From contig CACWYB010000003.1 in NCBI GenBank assembly GCA_902765005.1, positions 1 to 64,000 of the forward strand: a stretch of DNA of 64,000 nt. The letters are read 5' to 3'. A program made the translations under genes and the position numbers. Below, piece by piece: positions 53,631 to 61,682 of the stretch. This stretch comes from an uncultured Eubacteriales bacterium. GTDB lineage: Bacteria; Bacillota; Clostridia; Christensenellales; CAG-138. Under the pieces are notes generated by a model that worked only from the letters and a program-made list of their open reading frames with translations, did no database searches and was not told where the DNA came from. How positions within the stretch are numbered: position 1 is the first letter of the stretch; each line of letters begins with the position of its first letter.

Positions 53631-54489
53631 ATTGGTGTTTCCTCCTGAAAGTAAAATCCTTGGCGATCTCAACATAGCGCTCATAGCGGGCGGGGGAGAG
53701 GCGGCCTTCCTGAAGCAGCGCCTTCACGCCGCAGCCGGGCTCGCTGATGTGCAGGCATCCGGGGAATCGGCAGGGCGCCGCCTGGGAAAACTCCGGATAG
53801 CATTCCTGGAGCCTCTTTTCGTCGAAGCTCTCCGGCTCGTAGAGGGAGAAGCCGGGGGTGTCCAGCAGAGCGCCGCCGAAGCAGGGCCAGAGCTGGGCGT
53901 GGCGGGTGGTGTGCTTCCCCCGGTCCGTCTTCCTGGTCAGCTCCCCCACCGGGAGCTGCAGCTCCGGCAGCAGGGCGTTCATGAGGGAGGATTTCCCCAC
54001 GGCGGACTGCCCCGCAAAGCAGCAGATCTTCCCCTTGATGGCGGCTTCCAGCTCCCCCAGTCCCGCCCGGGAAACGGCGGACACCACCACTCGGGGGAAA
54101 AGCCCATAGGCCTCCTCAAAGGCCTTCACGATGGCCGGGTCCCCTTCATCCGCCTTGTTGAGGACCATCACCGGCTCGATGCGGTTGAGCTTGGCCTGGA
54201 CGATGAGCTTGTCCGCCAGCATCCAGTCCGGCTCAGGCAGATGGGCGGAGAGGACGATGAGGAGCCGGTCGATGTTGGCCACAGCAGGCCGGATCAAAAG
54301 GTTGCGCCGGGGCAGGATCTCGTCGATCTGGGCGTAGCCGGCATCGTGCCGGGTGAAAAGCACCGAATCCCCCACCACAGGGGTGATCCCGTCCTTGCGA
54401 AACACGCCCCGGGCCTTGCAGGTGATGATCTCTTGGCCGGCGGACACATAGTAGAACCCGCCCACGCCCTTGATAATCGTTCCTTCCAT
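53623..54489 (-). CDS. rsgA: Ribosome small-subunit-dependent GTPase A
   Basis: A circularly permuted GTPase acting late in 30S subunit maturation. The 288-residue protein has an N-terminal OB fold, then G4 (MVLNKADEGD), G1 (GQSAVGKSSLMNAL), G3 (LLDTPGF) in the permuted order, and a C-terminal zinc-binding region (CRFPGCLHISEPGCGVK). It is in the common Firmicutes order between prkC and rpe. Confidence 0.97.
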   Translation of the reverse strand: MEGTIIKGVGGFYYVSAGQEIITCKARGVFRKDGITPVVGDSVLFTRHDAGYAQIDEILPRRNLLIRPAVANIDRLLIVLSAHLPEPDWMLADKLIVQAKLNRIEPVMVLNKADEGDPAIVKAFEEAYGLFPRVVVSAVSRAGLGELEAAIKGKICCFAGQSAVGKSSLMNALLPELQLPVGELTRKTDRGKHTTRHAQLWPCFGGALLDTPGFSLYEPESFDEKRLQECYPEFSQAAPCRFPGCLHISEPGCGVKALLQEGRLSPARYERYVEIAKDFTFRRKHQYD

Positions 54490-54495
54490 AGGCCC

Positions 54496-56040
54496 CTACT
54501 CCGAAAACTTCACGTCCTGGGAGCGCATCTCTTTCCCGTTCACCAGCAGATACAGGGTCCTGGTGGCGGGATCGTTGCTGTACACCGTGGCGCTGATGGA
54601 GACCATGGTCTCCCGGGTCCGGACCGTTTCATAGAGGATGACGGAGTAGTCGATGTTCTCCGTGTTGCTGGTCCGATACAGGATCTGCACACGGGAGTCG
54701 TTCTCCGGGATGTCCAGCATGAAGGAGATATCCGCTTTATACTTGCCGTGGCTCTCCAGCAGGAGGGTCAGATACACGGGTTCGCTCTTGTCCGTGGGCT
54801 GGTTGGCGGGCAGGCTTTGCTGGATGACGGTCCCCGCCCGGCTGTCCCCGGGGGCGTATTCCGCCGCCACATACAGGTTTTCAAACCCCGCCACATGGAG
54901 GGCGCGCAAGGCGTCGTCCAGCCGGAATCCCACCACCGCAGGCATCAGATTCCCGGCCAGGGGCGTGGCCCTCTGGGTCTGGGTCGGCACGGTGACGTTG
55001 GCCATGGTGGGGGAGGCGGTGGGGATCAAAATGGCGTCCTCCGTGTCCTCGTTGCCGGCGCACCAGTGGTTCACGAAGCCCAGATAGGCCAGGAAGATCA
55101 CCAAAATAGGCGTGAACACCGAGATGGAGATCCAGGCATACACCGATAGGCTCATGCGACGGAAGGGGGCTTTTTGCTCCTTGGACTCCCGGTCCCGGGC
55201 AAAGGTGCCGTTGGGGTGGGAGAGGGAGCGGATCAGGTCCGAACGCATGAGCTTGGCGTTGGCATAGCGCATGCCGGGCTCCTTCTCAATGGCCCGCAGG
55301 ATGATGTCGTTGAGGGCCGGAGGAATGGCTGGGTTCAGCTCCCGAGGGGGCCTGGGCGCGTTGGACAGGTGCATGAGGGCCGTGGCCACCGTGGTGTCGC
55401 CGATGAAGGGCACCGTGCCCGTGAGCATCTCATAGAGGGAGATGCCCGTGGAATAGATGTCGCTCTCCGCCGTGGCGGGGAGGCCCTTGGCCTGCTCCGG
55501 GGAGATATAGTGGACGGAACCTACCACATTCTTGCCGGAGAAGGTCACGGTACTGGCCGTCACCTCGCGGGCGATGCCGAAATCCGCCAGCTTCGCCTTG
55601 CCCCGGTTGGTGACGATCACGTTCTGGGGCTTCACGTCCCGATGGATGATCCCGTGGGCATGGGCGTAAGAGAGGGCGTCCAGCACCTGGCTGCAGATGC
55701 CGATGGCCTGCTGCACGGACAGATGCCCGCCCGGACTCTCCCGGATCAGCTCCTTGAGGGTCTTGCCCTCCACGTATTCCAGCACGATATAGGGAATGCC
55801 GTTGTCCTCGCCTACGCCGTAGGCCCGGACGATGTTCTCGTGAGAGAGCTCCAGGCTGGCCCGGGCCTCCCGCTCGAAGCGGCGCAAAAACTCCTGGTCG
55901 TTCAGATACTCCTCCTTGAGCATCTTCACGGCCACCACCTTTCGGGAGGACATGTTGATGGCCCGGTACACGTTGGCCATGCCGCCGCTGCCGACCTCCC
56001 GAATGACCCGATACTTGTTGTCGATGATGTCGGGGATCAC
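54496..56040 (-). CDS. prkC: Ser/Thr protein kinase with one PASTA domain (PrkC-like)
   Basis: A membrane Hanks-type kinase sensing cell-wall fragments. Over 514 residues: kinase domain (1-270) with GSGGMANVYRA, VAVKML, HRDVKPQNVIV and ADFGIAR; a basic juxtamembrane stretch; one transmembrane helix (about 305-328); and a short extracytoplasmic region with a single PASTA-like unit (NLMPAVVGFRLDDALRALHVAGF, about 375-440). After that comes an about 85-residue beta-rich tail not typical of PASTA. Most clostridial PrkC proteins have three or more PASTA units, so this one is short. It overlaps prpC (ATGA). Confidence 0.94.
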   Translation of the reverse strand: MIPDIIDNKYRVIREVGSGGMANVYRAINMSSRKVVAVKMLKEEYLNDQEFLRRFEREARASLELSHENIVRAYGVGEDNGIPYIVLEYVEGKTLKELIRESPGGHLSVQQAIGICSQVLDALSYAHAHGIIHRDVKPQNVIVTNRGKAKLADFGIAREVTASTVTFSGKNVVGSVHYISPEQAKGLPATAESDIYSTGISLYEMLTGTVPFIGDTTVATALMHLSNAPRPPRELNPAIPPALNDIILRAIEKEPGMRYANAKLMRSDLIRSLSHPNGTFARDRESKEQKAPFRRMSLSVYAWISISVFTPILVIFLAYLGFVNHWCAGNEDTEDAILIPTASPTMANVTVPTQTQRATPLAGNLMPAVVGFRLDDALRALHVAGFENLYVAAEYAPGDSRAGTVIQQSLPANQPTDKSEPVYLTLLLESHGKYKADISFMLDIPENDSRVQILYRTSNTENIDYSVILYETVRTRETMVSISATVYSNDPATRTLYLLVNGKEMRSQDVKFSE

Positions 56041-56765
56041 AGCTCCACACCCCCTTCGTTCCGCACGATGACCAGGGAGATGTTGTCGGAGCTGCCCTTT
56101 TCATAGGCCAGGTCGGAAAGGGCCTGGCAGAGCTGGTCCAGATCGTCTTTCTCTTGCGCCAGGGAGAGCATTTCCTCCTCCGTGACCACGTCGCACAGGC
56201 CGTCGGAGCAGAGGATCACCGTATCCTTGGGGTTCCAGCGGGTGTAGAACACGTCCGGCTCAAAGGAGGTCTCGGAGCCGATGCCCCGGGTGATCACGTT
56301 CCGCCGGGGGTGGGTCTTGGCCTCCTCCGCCGTGAGGAACCCCCGCCGTACCAGCTCCTGCACATAGGAGTGGTCAAAGGTCACCTGGCGGATTTCGCCG
56401 CCGGAAATCAGATACAGCCTGGAATCGCCGATGTTGGCGGTGATGAAATGATCGTGGTAGAAAATGGCCGCTACCAACGTGGCGCCCATGCCCATGAGCT
56501 TTTTGTCCGCTTCCGCAGCGGAAAGGACCTGGGCGTTGGCGTTGAAGAACGCGTCCACCAGCACATTCTGAGGGGCGTCCGTCAGCTCCCTGGTCCAGGT
56601 GTCCAGGGCGTCGATGGAGATACGGCTGGCCACCTCTCCGGCCGCGTGGCCGCCCATTCCGTCGGAAACGGCGGCCAGCAGGGGATAGCGCGGGTCGAAG
56701 CGGGTGAAGACCACATCCTCGTTGTTGGGGCGGCGTCCCTTCAGGGAAACGCTACTGTATCTCAT
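56037..56765 (-). CDS. prpC: PP2C-type protein phosphatase (PrpC-like)
   Basis: A Mn/Mg-dependent Ser/Thr phosphatase that reverses PrkC phosphorylation. The 242-residue protein has the PP2C metal-binding motifs RPNNEDVVF, AVSDGMGGHAAGEVAS, ANIGDSRLYLI, and VILCSDGLCDVVTEEEM, SSDNISLVIV. It overlaps rlmN upstream by 14 bases and prkC downstream by four. Confidence 0.96.
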   Translation of the reverse strand: MRYSSVSLKGRRPNNEDVVFTRFDPRYPLLAAVSDGMGGHAAGEVASRISIDALDTWTRELTDAPQNVLVDAFFNANAQVLSAAEADKKLMGMGATLVAAIFYHDHFITANIGDSRLYLISGGEIRQVTFDHSYVQELVRRGFLTAEEAKTHPRRNVITRGIGSETSFEPDVFYTRWNPKDTVILCSDGLCDVVTEEEMLSLAQEKDDLDQLCQALSDLAYEKGSSDNISLVIVRNEGGVEL

Positions 56766-57792
56766 GGATCACCCTCCTTCTTAACTGTCCGCAGGCGCCG
56801 TCGATATCCGCGCCCATCTCCCGCCGCACGGTGGCGGAGATATGCTCCCTTTGGAGCCACCCGGCAAACTCCTCCGCGTGGGCCCGGGTAGCGCCGATCA
56901 AGGATCGCTCCTTCACGCTGTTCAGGGGGATCAGGTTCACGTGGCAGATGAGTCCCCGCAACAGCTTCGCCAGGGCAGCCGCGTCCTGCCGGCTGTCGTT
57001 CACACCCTCCACCAGGGCATATTCAAACACCACCCGCCGGCCCGTTTTCTCCGCGTAGGTCTTGGCCGCGGCCACCAGGTCCGAAATGGGGTAGACGTTG
57101 GCGATGGGCATCATGGTCCGCCGCACCTGGTCGCTGTGGGCGTGGAGGGAGATGGACAATGTCACATGGGGCGCGTCCTCCATGAAGGTATATATCTTGG
57201 GCACCAGGCCGCAGGTGGAAAGGGAGATGTTCCGGGGGCTGATGTTCAGCTCTTCCGGACTGGTCACCCGCTTCAGGAAGGTGACCACGTTGTCGTAGTT
57301 ATCCAAGGGCTCCCCGCTGCCCATGAGCACGATGTTGGTCACGGACCGGCTACAGCCCGCTTTGGGGGGCTCGTCCTTTTCCATGAGCTTGATGAAGCTG
57401 AGCATCTCCCCGGGCCTCAGGTTCCGCACGCAGCCCTCCAGGGTGGAGGCGCAGAACTTGCAGCCCATTTTGCAGCCCACCTGGGTGGAGATGCAGGCGG
57501 TGTTGCCATAGCTATAGTGCATGAGCACGCCCTCCACCAAATTCCCGTCCTCCAGCAAAAAGAGGTATTTGGCCGTGCCGTCCCTGGGGGACACCAGCTT
57601 GCGCTCGATGACGCTGCCGCCGTAGGGCATGGCGGCCAGCTTCTCTCGCAGGGCCTGGGGCAGGTTGGACATCTCCTCCGGCCGGGCGCCCTTGTTGAGC
57701 CATGCCATGACCTGACCGGCGCGGAAGCGGGGTTCGTTCCAAGCCTGCATGAGGGCGGAAATGCCGGTTTTGTCCAAGTCCGTTAAAAACAT
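56752..57792 (-). CDS. rlmN: 23S rRNA (adenine-2503-C2)-methyltransferase, dual-specificity
   Basis: A radical SAM enzyme methylating A2503 of 23S rRNA and A37 of some tRNAs. The 346-residue protein has the 4Fe-4S motif CKMGCKFC (residues about 107-114), LMGSGEPLDNY, ISLSTCGLVPKI and the C-terminal GACGQL, whose cysteine, with the first one, belongs to the methyl-transfer mechanism. It overlaps rsmB by ten bases and prpC by 14. Confidence 0.97.
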   Translation of the reverse strand: MFLTDLDKTGISALMQAWNEPRFRAGQVMAWLNKGARPEEMSNLPQALREKLAAMPYGGSVIERKLVSPRDGTAKYLFLLEDGNLVEGVLMHYSYGNTACISTQVGCKMGCKFCASTLEGCVRNLRPGEMLSFIKLMEKDEPPKAGCSRSVTNIVLMGSGEPLDNYDNVVTFLKRVTSPEELNISPRNISLSTCGLVPKIYTFMEDAPHVTLSISLHAHSDQVRRTMMPIANVYPISDLVAAAKTYAEKTGRRVVFEYALVEGVNDSRQDAAALAKLLRGLICHVNLIPLNSVKERSLIGATRAHAEEFAGWLQREHISATVRREMGADIDGACGQLRRRVIHEIQ

Positions 57793-59021
57793 CTCTTCAT
57801 CCTTGCCATATAAAATCCCCCGGTGCCGTGGAGGTGGGGCAGCAGCTGCCGCTGTTCCTCCAGACCAAAGGCGGGGTGTTCCTGTAAAAAGGCTTCCACC
57901 TGCTCCTCATTCTCCCGCTTTGAGATGGTGCAGGTGCTGTAGCACAGGGTGCCGCCGGGCTTGATGCGCCTGGCGCAGGCTTCCAATAGAGCCGCCTGGG
58001 TCCCGCACAGCGCCCGAACATCCTGTTCCTCCCGGTGCAGCCCCACGTCGGGCTTCTCCCGAAACAGGCCCAGCCCGGAGCAGGGCGCATCCAGCAGCAC
58101 GGCGTCAAAGAGCTCGTCTTCGTCCTCCGAAACGAGCGAGGCGTCCTTCTCAACGCACCGGGCCTTCACGTGAAGCCGCTCAAAGGTTTGCTCCATAAGG
58201 GCCACCCGGTGGGGGTGCAATTCATAGCAAACCAGCTCTATATCCCCCTTCGTAAGGGAGTAGAGGTAGGCCGATTTGCCGCCCGGGGCGGCGCAGGCGT
58301 CCAGCACCCGCTTGCCCGTCATATCGCCCATGAACCGGCAGATGGCCATGGCCCCTTCGCCCTGTATGGCGATCTTCCCCTCCTGAAACAGGGGGCTGCT
58401 CAAGGGCAGGCTCCGCGCCAACCGGAAGCAGTTTCCGTCCACTCGACCCCGGGCAAAGGGCACGTCAAGCGCCCCTTCGAGAGCCTCGTCGGTATAGGGG
58501 TGCTGGGCCCGGATCTCCATGGCCGGGGCCGGAGTTTCGAGCATCCGGGTCGTGTCCGCTTCCCCGAAGCGCTCCACCCATTCTCTCACGATCCATTCCG
58601 GCAGCCCATGCTGGATGGACAGCCGCCGCACGATGTCCTTAGGCAGGGGAGGGAGGCTGTCCCTCTCCCGCAGGATGCGCCGCAGGACCCCGTTCACAAG
58701 GCCCGCCGAGGCGCCCTTGCCGCACTCCTTGGCCAGCGCCACCGCCCCGTTTACTGCCGCGTGATCCGGGGTGTCCATGAAGAAGAGCTCCCCCATGGCC
58801 AGCCGCAGCACGTTGCGGATCACCCGCTTCTGGGGCTTCACGTAGAAGGAAAGGATGTAGTCCGACCAGCGCGCGTGCTCCAGGGCGGTATACACCAGGG
58901 CGTTCACAAAGGCCCCTTCCGAGGGGTCCCTGTGCAGCTCCTTCAGCCGCAGGTTGGCGTAGGCCCCGTCCTCCAAAACATCCATGATCACCTGCAGGGC
59001 ATCCCGGCGGGGGCTGTTCAT
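57783..59021 (-). CDS. rsmB: 16S rRNA (cytosine-967-C5)-methyltransferase
   Basis: An m5C rRNA methyltransferase with an N-terminal NusB-like domain (about 1-140: VIMDVLEDGAYANLRL) and a C-terminal Rossmann methyltransferase domain. SAM binding is in VLDACAAPGGKSAYL, with catalytic cysteines in LLDAPCSGLGL and CYSTCTIS. The 412-residue length is a little below the usual 430-450. It overlaps fmt by four bases and rlmN by ten. Confidence 0.96.
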   Translation of the reverse strand: MNSPRRDALQVIMDVLEDGAYANLRLKELHRDPSEGAFVNALVYTALEHARWSDYILSFYVKPQKRVIRNVLRLAMGELFFMDTPDHAAVNGAVALAKECGKGASAGLVNGVLRRILRERDSLPPLPKDIVRRLSIQHGLPEWIVREWVERFGEADTTRMLETPAPAMEIRAQHPYTDEALEGALDVPFARGRVDGNCFRLARSLPLSSPLFQEGKIAIQGEGAMAICRFMGDMTGKRVLDACAAPGGKSAYLYSLTKGDIELVCYELHPHRVALMEQTFERLHVKARCVEKDASLVSEDEDELFDAVLLDAPCSGLGLFREKPDVGLHREEQDVRALCGTQAALLEACARRIKPGGTLCYSTCTISKRENEEQVEAFLQEHPAFGLEEQRQLLPHLHGTGGFYMARMKRCF

Positions 59022-59947
59022 GAAAGCACGCTCCCCGCGATGTTTTTGCCCCGCAAAAATGCCTTGCCGTCCAGCTTCTTCCCGCCGGGCAGCTGAAGCT
59101 CAACCACCTCCAAGACGCCGTCCGGGCACTTTAGAAACAGCCCCTTTCTGGCATCGCCGAAGAGACCGCCCACGGGCAGCTCTTCCGGGGCGGATTCGCC
59201 GCTAAGCTTAGTCCGCCACAGCTTCAGCTTTTCCTCACCCAGCAGGGCATAGGCCCCGGGCCAGGGGTTGGTGCCCCGGACCAGGTTGTGGATGGCCTGC
59301 CGAGAAGCGGCAAAATCGATTCGGCCGCTGTCCCGGGTCAGCATCTTGCAGTAGGTGGCCCGGCTTTCCTCCTGGGGCACGGGAACAAGGGTGCCGGCCT
59401 CCAGCTGCTCCAGGGTCTCCATAAACAGCTCCGCGCCCAGCTCCGAGAGCCGCAGGGAAAGCTCCCCATAGGTCTCGTTTTCGCCCAGGGGGGTCTGGGC
59501 CGTGAGCAGAATGTCCCCGGCGTCCATGCGCTTCACAAGCTTCATGGTGGACACGCCGGCCATCTTCTGTCCGTCGATCACGGTCTGCTGCATGGGGGAG
59601 GCGCCCCGGTAGAGGGGCAGGATGGACCCATGCACGTTGATGGCGCCCAGGGGCGGGATGCTGAGATTCTCCTCGCTGAACAGCTGCCCGAAGGCCACCA
59701 CCGCGTAGAGGTCAGGCCCGAAGGCGCGGATGGCGGCGCAGCCCTCTTCGCTGCGGATCTTTTCAAACTGATACACTGGCAGCCCCAGTTCCAAGGCCGC
59801 GGCCTTCACCGGCGGCGGCGTCAGGATGGCCTTGCGCCCCACCGGACGATCCGGCTGGGTGAATACCGCCACCGTGTGCGGGGAGGCGGCCAGGGCCCGG
59901 AGCGTGGGTACGGCAAACTCCGGCGTGCCAAAGAACGCGATGCGCAT
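59018..59947 (-). CDS. fmt: Methionyl-tRNA formyltransferase
   Basis: Adds a formyl group from 10-formyl-tetrahydrofolate to Met-tRNA-fMet for translation initiation. The 309-residue protein has RIAFFGTPEFAVPTL, the tetrahydrofolate/catalytic region INVHGSILPLYRGASPMQQTVIDG (asparagine, histidine and serine-lined site) and a C-terminal tRNA-binding domain. The second ATG (59947) is chosen because family members begin at MRI; ATG 59953 is possible and would overlap def by ATGA. Confidence 0.96.
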   Translation of the reverse strand: MRIAFFGTPEFAVPTLRALAASPHTVAVFTQPDRPVGRKAILTPPPVKAAALELGLPVYQFEKIRSEEGCAAIRAFGPDLYAVVAFGQLFSEENLSIPPLGAINVHGSILPLYRGASPMQQTVIDGQKMAGVSTMKLVKRMDAGDILLTAQTPLGENETYGELSLRLSELGAELFMETLEQLEAGTLVPVPQEESRATYCKMLTRDSGRIDFAASRQAIHNLVRGTNPWPGAYALLGEEKLKLWRTKLSGESAPEELPVGGLFGDARKGLFLKCPDGVLEVVELQLPGGKKLDGKAFLRGKNIAGSVLS

Positions 59948-59949
59948 GC

Positions 59950-60432
59950 TCATTCCTCTCCCGTAAAGTCAGCAGGAGGTTCCTTCACCAGCGTCAGGTA
60001 CACCTTCCCGTCCAGATGGTCGCATTCATGGAAGACCGCTCGGGCAAAGAGCCCTTCGCCCTCATACTCAAACAGGTCTCCGTGCCGATCGTAGGCCTCC
60101 ACCTTCACATAGTTGGGTCGCTCCACATAGCCGCTCTGCCCGGGGAAGGAGAGGCAGCCTTCCATGCCCCCTTGGGTGCCGGAGGATTCCAGGATCCGGG
60201 GGTTCACCAGCTCCACGGGAGCGTTTTCCCCTTCCGGGCCGCCCACGTCGATGACCACCACCCGGCGGAGCACCCCCACCTGGGGCGCGGCCAGGCCCAC
60301 GCCGTCCGCGTCATACATGGTGTCGAACATGTCGTCGATGAGCTGGGAGAGCCGATCGTCGAAGCTGATCACTTCCCGGCACTTTTTATACAAGCAGGGA
60401 TCCTTTTCCTTGCGAATGGTTCTGATCGCCAT
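59950..60432 (-). CDS. def: Peptide deformylase
   Basis: A metalloenzyme removing the formyl group from N-terminal formyl-methionine. The 160-residue protein shows motif 1 DGVGLAAPQVGV, motif 2 MEGCLSFPGQ with the metal cysteine, and motif 3 FHECDHLDGKVY, whose histidines and glutamate match HExxDH. AGGAGG precedes ATG 60432. It leads the eight-gene minus-strand operon from def to rpe. Confidence 0.97.
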   Translation of the reverse strand: MAIRTIRKEKDPCLYKKCREVISFDDRLSQLIDDMFDTMYDADGVGLAAPQVGVLRRVVVIDVGGPEGENAPVELVNPRILESSGTQGGMEGCLSFPGQSGYVERPNYVKVEAYDRHGDLFEYEGEGLFARAVFHECDHLDGKVYLTLVKEPPADFTGEE

Positions 60433-60460
60433 GGCATACTCCTCCTAATTACATCATGTT

Positions 60461-60489
60461 ATTATATCCTGTGAAAGGGATTTTGTAAA
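60461..60489 (-). promoter_or_regulatory. Promoter of the def-fmt-rsmB-rlmN-prpC-prkC-rsgA-rpe operon
   Basis: On the minus strand, TTTACA (60489-60484), 17 bases, and a perfect TATAAT (60466-60461), 29 bases upstream of ATG 60432. Confidence 0.75.
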
Positions 60490-60510
60490 GAAAACCGAGA
60501 TAAAAAGGGC

Positions 60511-60579
60511 GGTTGATTCGGGCTCAACTAACGGTTGATACCTTTTTGGGGTATTCTCTTGTCGGATGATAGCTCAACC
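60511..60579 (+). promoter_or_regulatory. Repeated GGTTGA/TCAACC operator-like sequences upstream of the XRE-LiaF gene
   Basis: GGTTGA at 60511-60516, TCAACT at 60524-60529, GGTTGA at 60533-60538 and TCAACC at 60574-60579. The outer pair CGGTTGA/TCAACCG is a perfect 7-bp match. Another two-arm site is GGTTGA/TCAACT. An extended -10 (TGTTATGAT, TATGAT at 60593-60598) follows, with no clear -35. These may be binding sites for the regulator itself. Confidence 0.45.
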
Positions 60580-60624
60580 GTGAAAAATGTGTTATGATGA
60601 TGCCATCAAAAAAGGGAGGCAATT

Positions 60625-61632
60625 ATGGAAAGCAAGGCAACCATGGGCAAGCGCATCAGCGACTTGCGTAAGCAAAAGGGCATGACCCAGGAGCAATTGG
60701 CAAATCTGGTGGGCATCACCGCCCAGGCAGTCAGTAAATGGGAAAACGATCTAAGCTGTCCCGATATCTCCATTCTGCCGCAGCTGGCAGATGCGTTAGG
60801 GGTCACCACAGACCAGCTATTGGGCAAAGAGCCGCTGCGCTTGCTGTCTGTGGAAGGCGAAAAAGAGAGAAAGCGTGATCATAATGTCACGGTCAGCCTG
60901 AATTTGAAACGCTGGGAAAAGATCGTCTTTTCTCTGCTGCTGGTGGGTATCGGCGTGGTGTTCCTGCTGAACGCTATGCACATTATTCAGTTAGGAGAGG
61001 GTATCACCTTCTGGAGCGTGCTGTGGCCCTTTTTACTCACCTGCATGGGGATCATGCTGTGCCGGAAGGATTTGAGCCCGGTGAGCTTGGGCATCGCCCT
61101 GTTCGGTTTGTATATGCTGCTGTTCAACATGGGCATCATTCCCGCCCAGTATAAGCTGACCTGGGGCATGATCTGGCCCGCCGCGCTGATCCTCATCGGA
61201 CTTACGGTACTGCTTGGATATCTGTTTCCCCACCGGAAGGGCTCCGGCGAAGGATTCTTCCATGTGGAGAAGGGGGACCCCGTGTTCGAATACACGGAGG
61301 AGGGTGGCTTTATCAACGTGGACGCCGCCTTCTCCAGCCAGGAAAAGAAGGTGATGGGGGAGGAGCCCTTCAAAGGCGCCAAGATCGATATGTCCTTCGG
61401 AAATCTGGTGGTTGATCTGACCGGGGCCAACATCGAGAACGGAGCCACCATCGACGCCGACGTGAGCTTCGGCTCGCTGACGCTGCGGCTTCCTGCCTCC
61501 GTGGGTACCAAGGTGGACGCCAGCGCAGCCTTTGGGGGCTGCAACTGCCCGCCGGGAGACCCCAACGCCGCTGTATTCATCTATCTCAAAGGGGATGTTT
61601 CCTTCGGTAAGATCGAGGTGGAGTACGTCTGA
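60625..61632 (+). CDS. XRE-family helix-turn-helix regulator fused to a LiaF-like membrane sensor
   Basis: A 335-residue fusion. Residues 7-67 are an XRE/Cro helix-turn-helix (RISDLRKQKGMTQEQLANLVG, AVSKWENDLSCPDISIL, LADALGVTTDQLL). Four or so hydrophobic helices follow (about 97-205), and a C-terminal domain of repeated beta strands resembles LiaF/DUF2154 (GFINVDAAFSSQEKKV, IDMSFGNLVVDLTGANIENGATIDADVSFGSLTLRLP). In Bacillus, LiaF restrains a kinase responding to cell-wall antibiotics; here the same module is joined to a DNA-binding domain in one membrane protein. It is flanked by GGTTGA repeats and a terminator and has no kinase gene beside it. Confidence 0.85.
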   Translation: MESKATMGKRISDLRKQKGMTQEQLANLVGITAQAVSKWENDLSCPDISILPQLADALGVTTDQLLGKEPLRLLSVEGEKERKRDHNVTVSLNLKRWEKIVFSLLLVGIGVVFLLNAMHIIQLGEGITFWSVLWPFLLTCMGIMLCRKDLSPVSLGIALFGLYMLLFNMGIIPAQYKLTWGMIWPAALILIGLTVLLGYLFPHRKGSGEGFFHVEKGDPVFEYTEEGGFINVDAAFSSQEKKVMGEEPFKGAKIDMSFGNLVVDLTGANIENGATIDADVSFGSLTLRLPASVGTKVDASAAFGGCNCPPGDPNAAVFIYLKGDVSFGKIEVEYV

Positions 61633-61644
61633 ATCACACATACG

Positions 61645-61673
61645 AAAAGGAGCGAGTGACCTCGCTCCTTTTT
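61645..61673. terminator. Terminator after the XRE-LiaF gene
   Basis: GGAGCGAG and CTCGCTCC pair around TGAC, with AAAA before and TTTTT after. It can serve the convergent ABC exporter gene as well. Confidence 0.88.
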
Positions 61674-61682
61674 CATGCGCTT

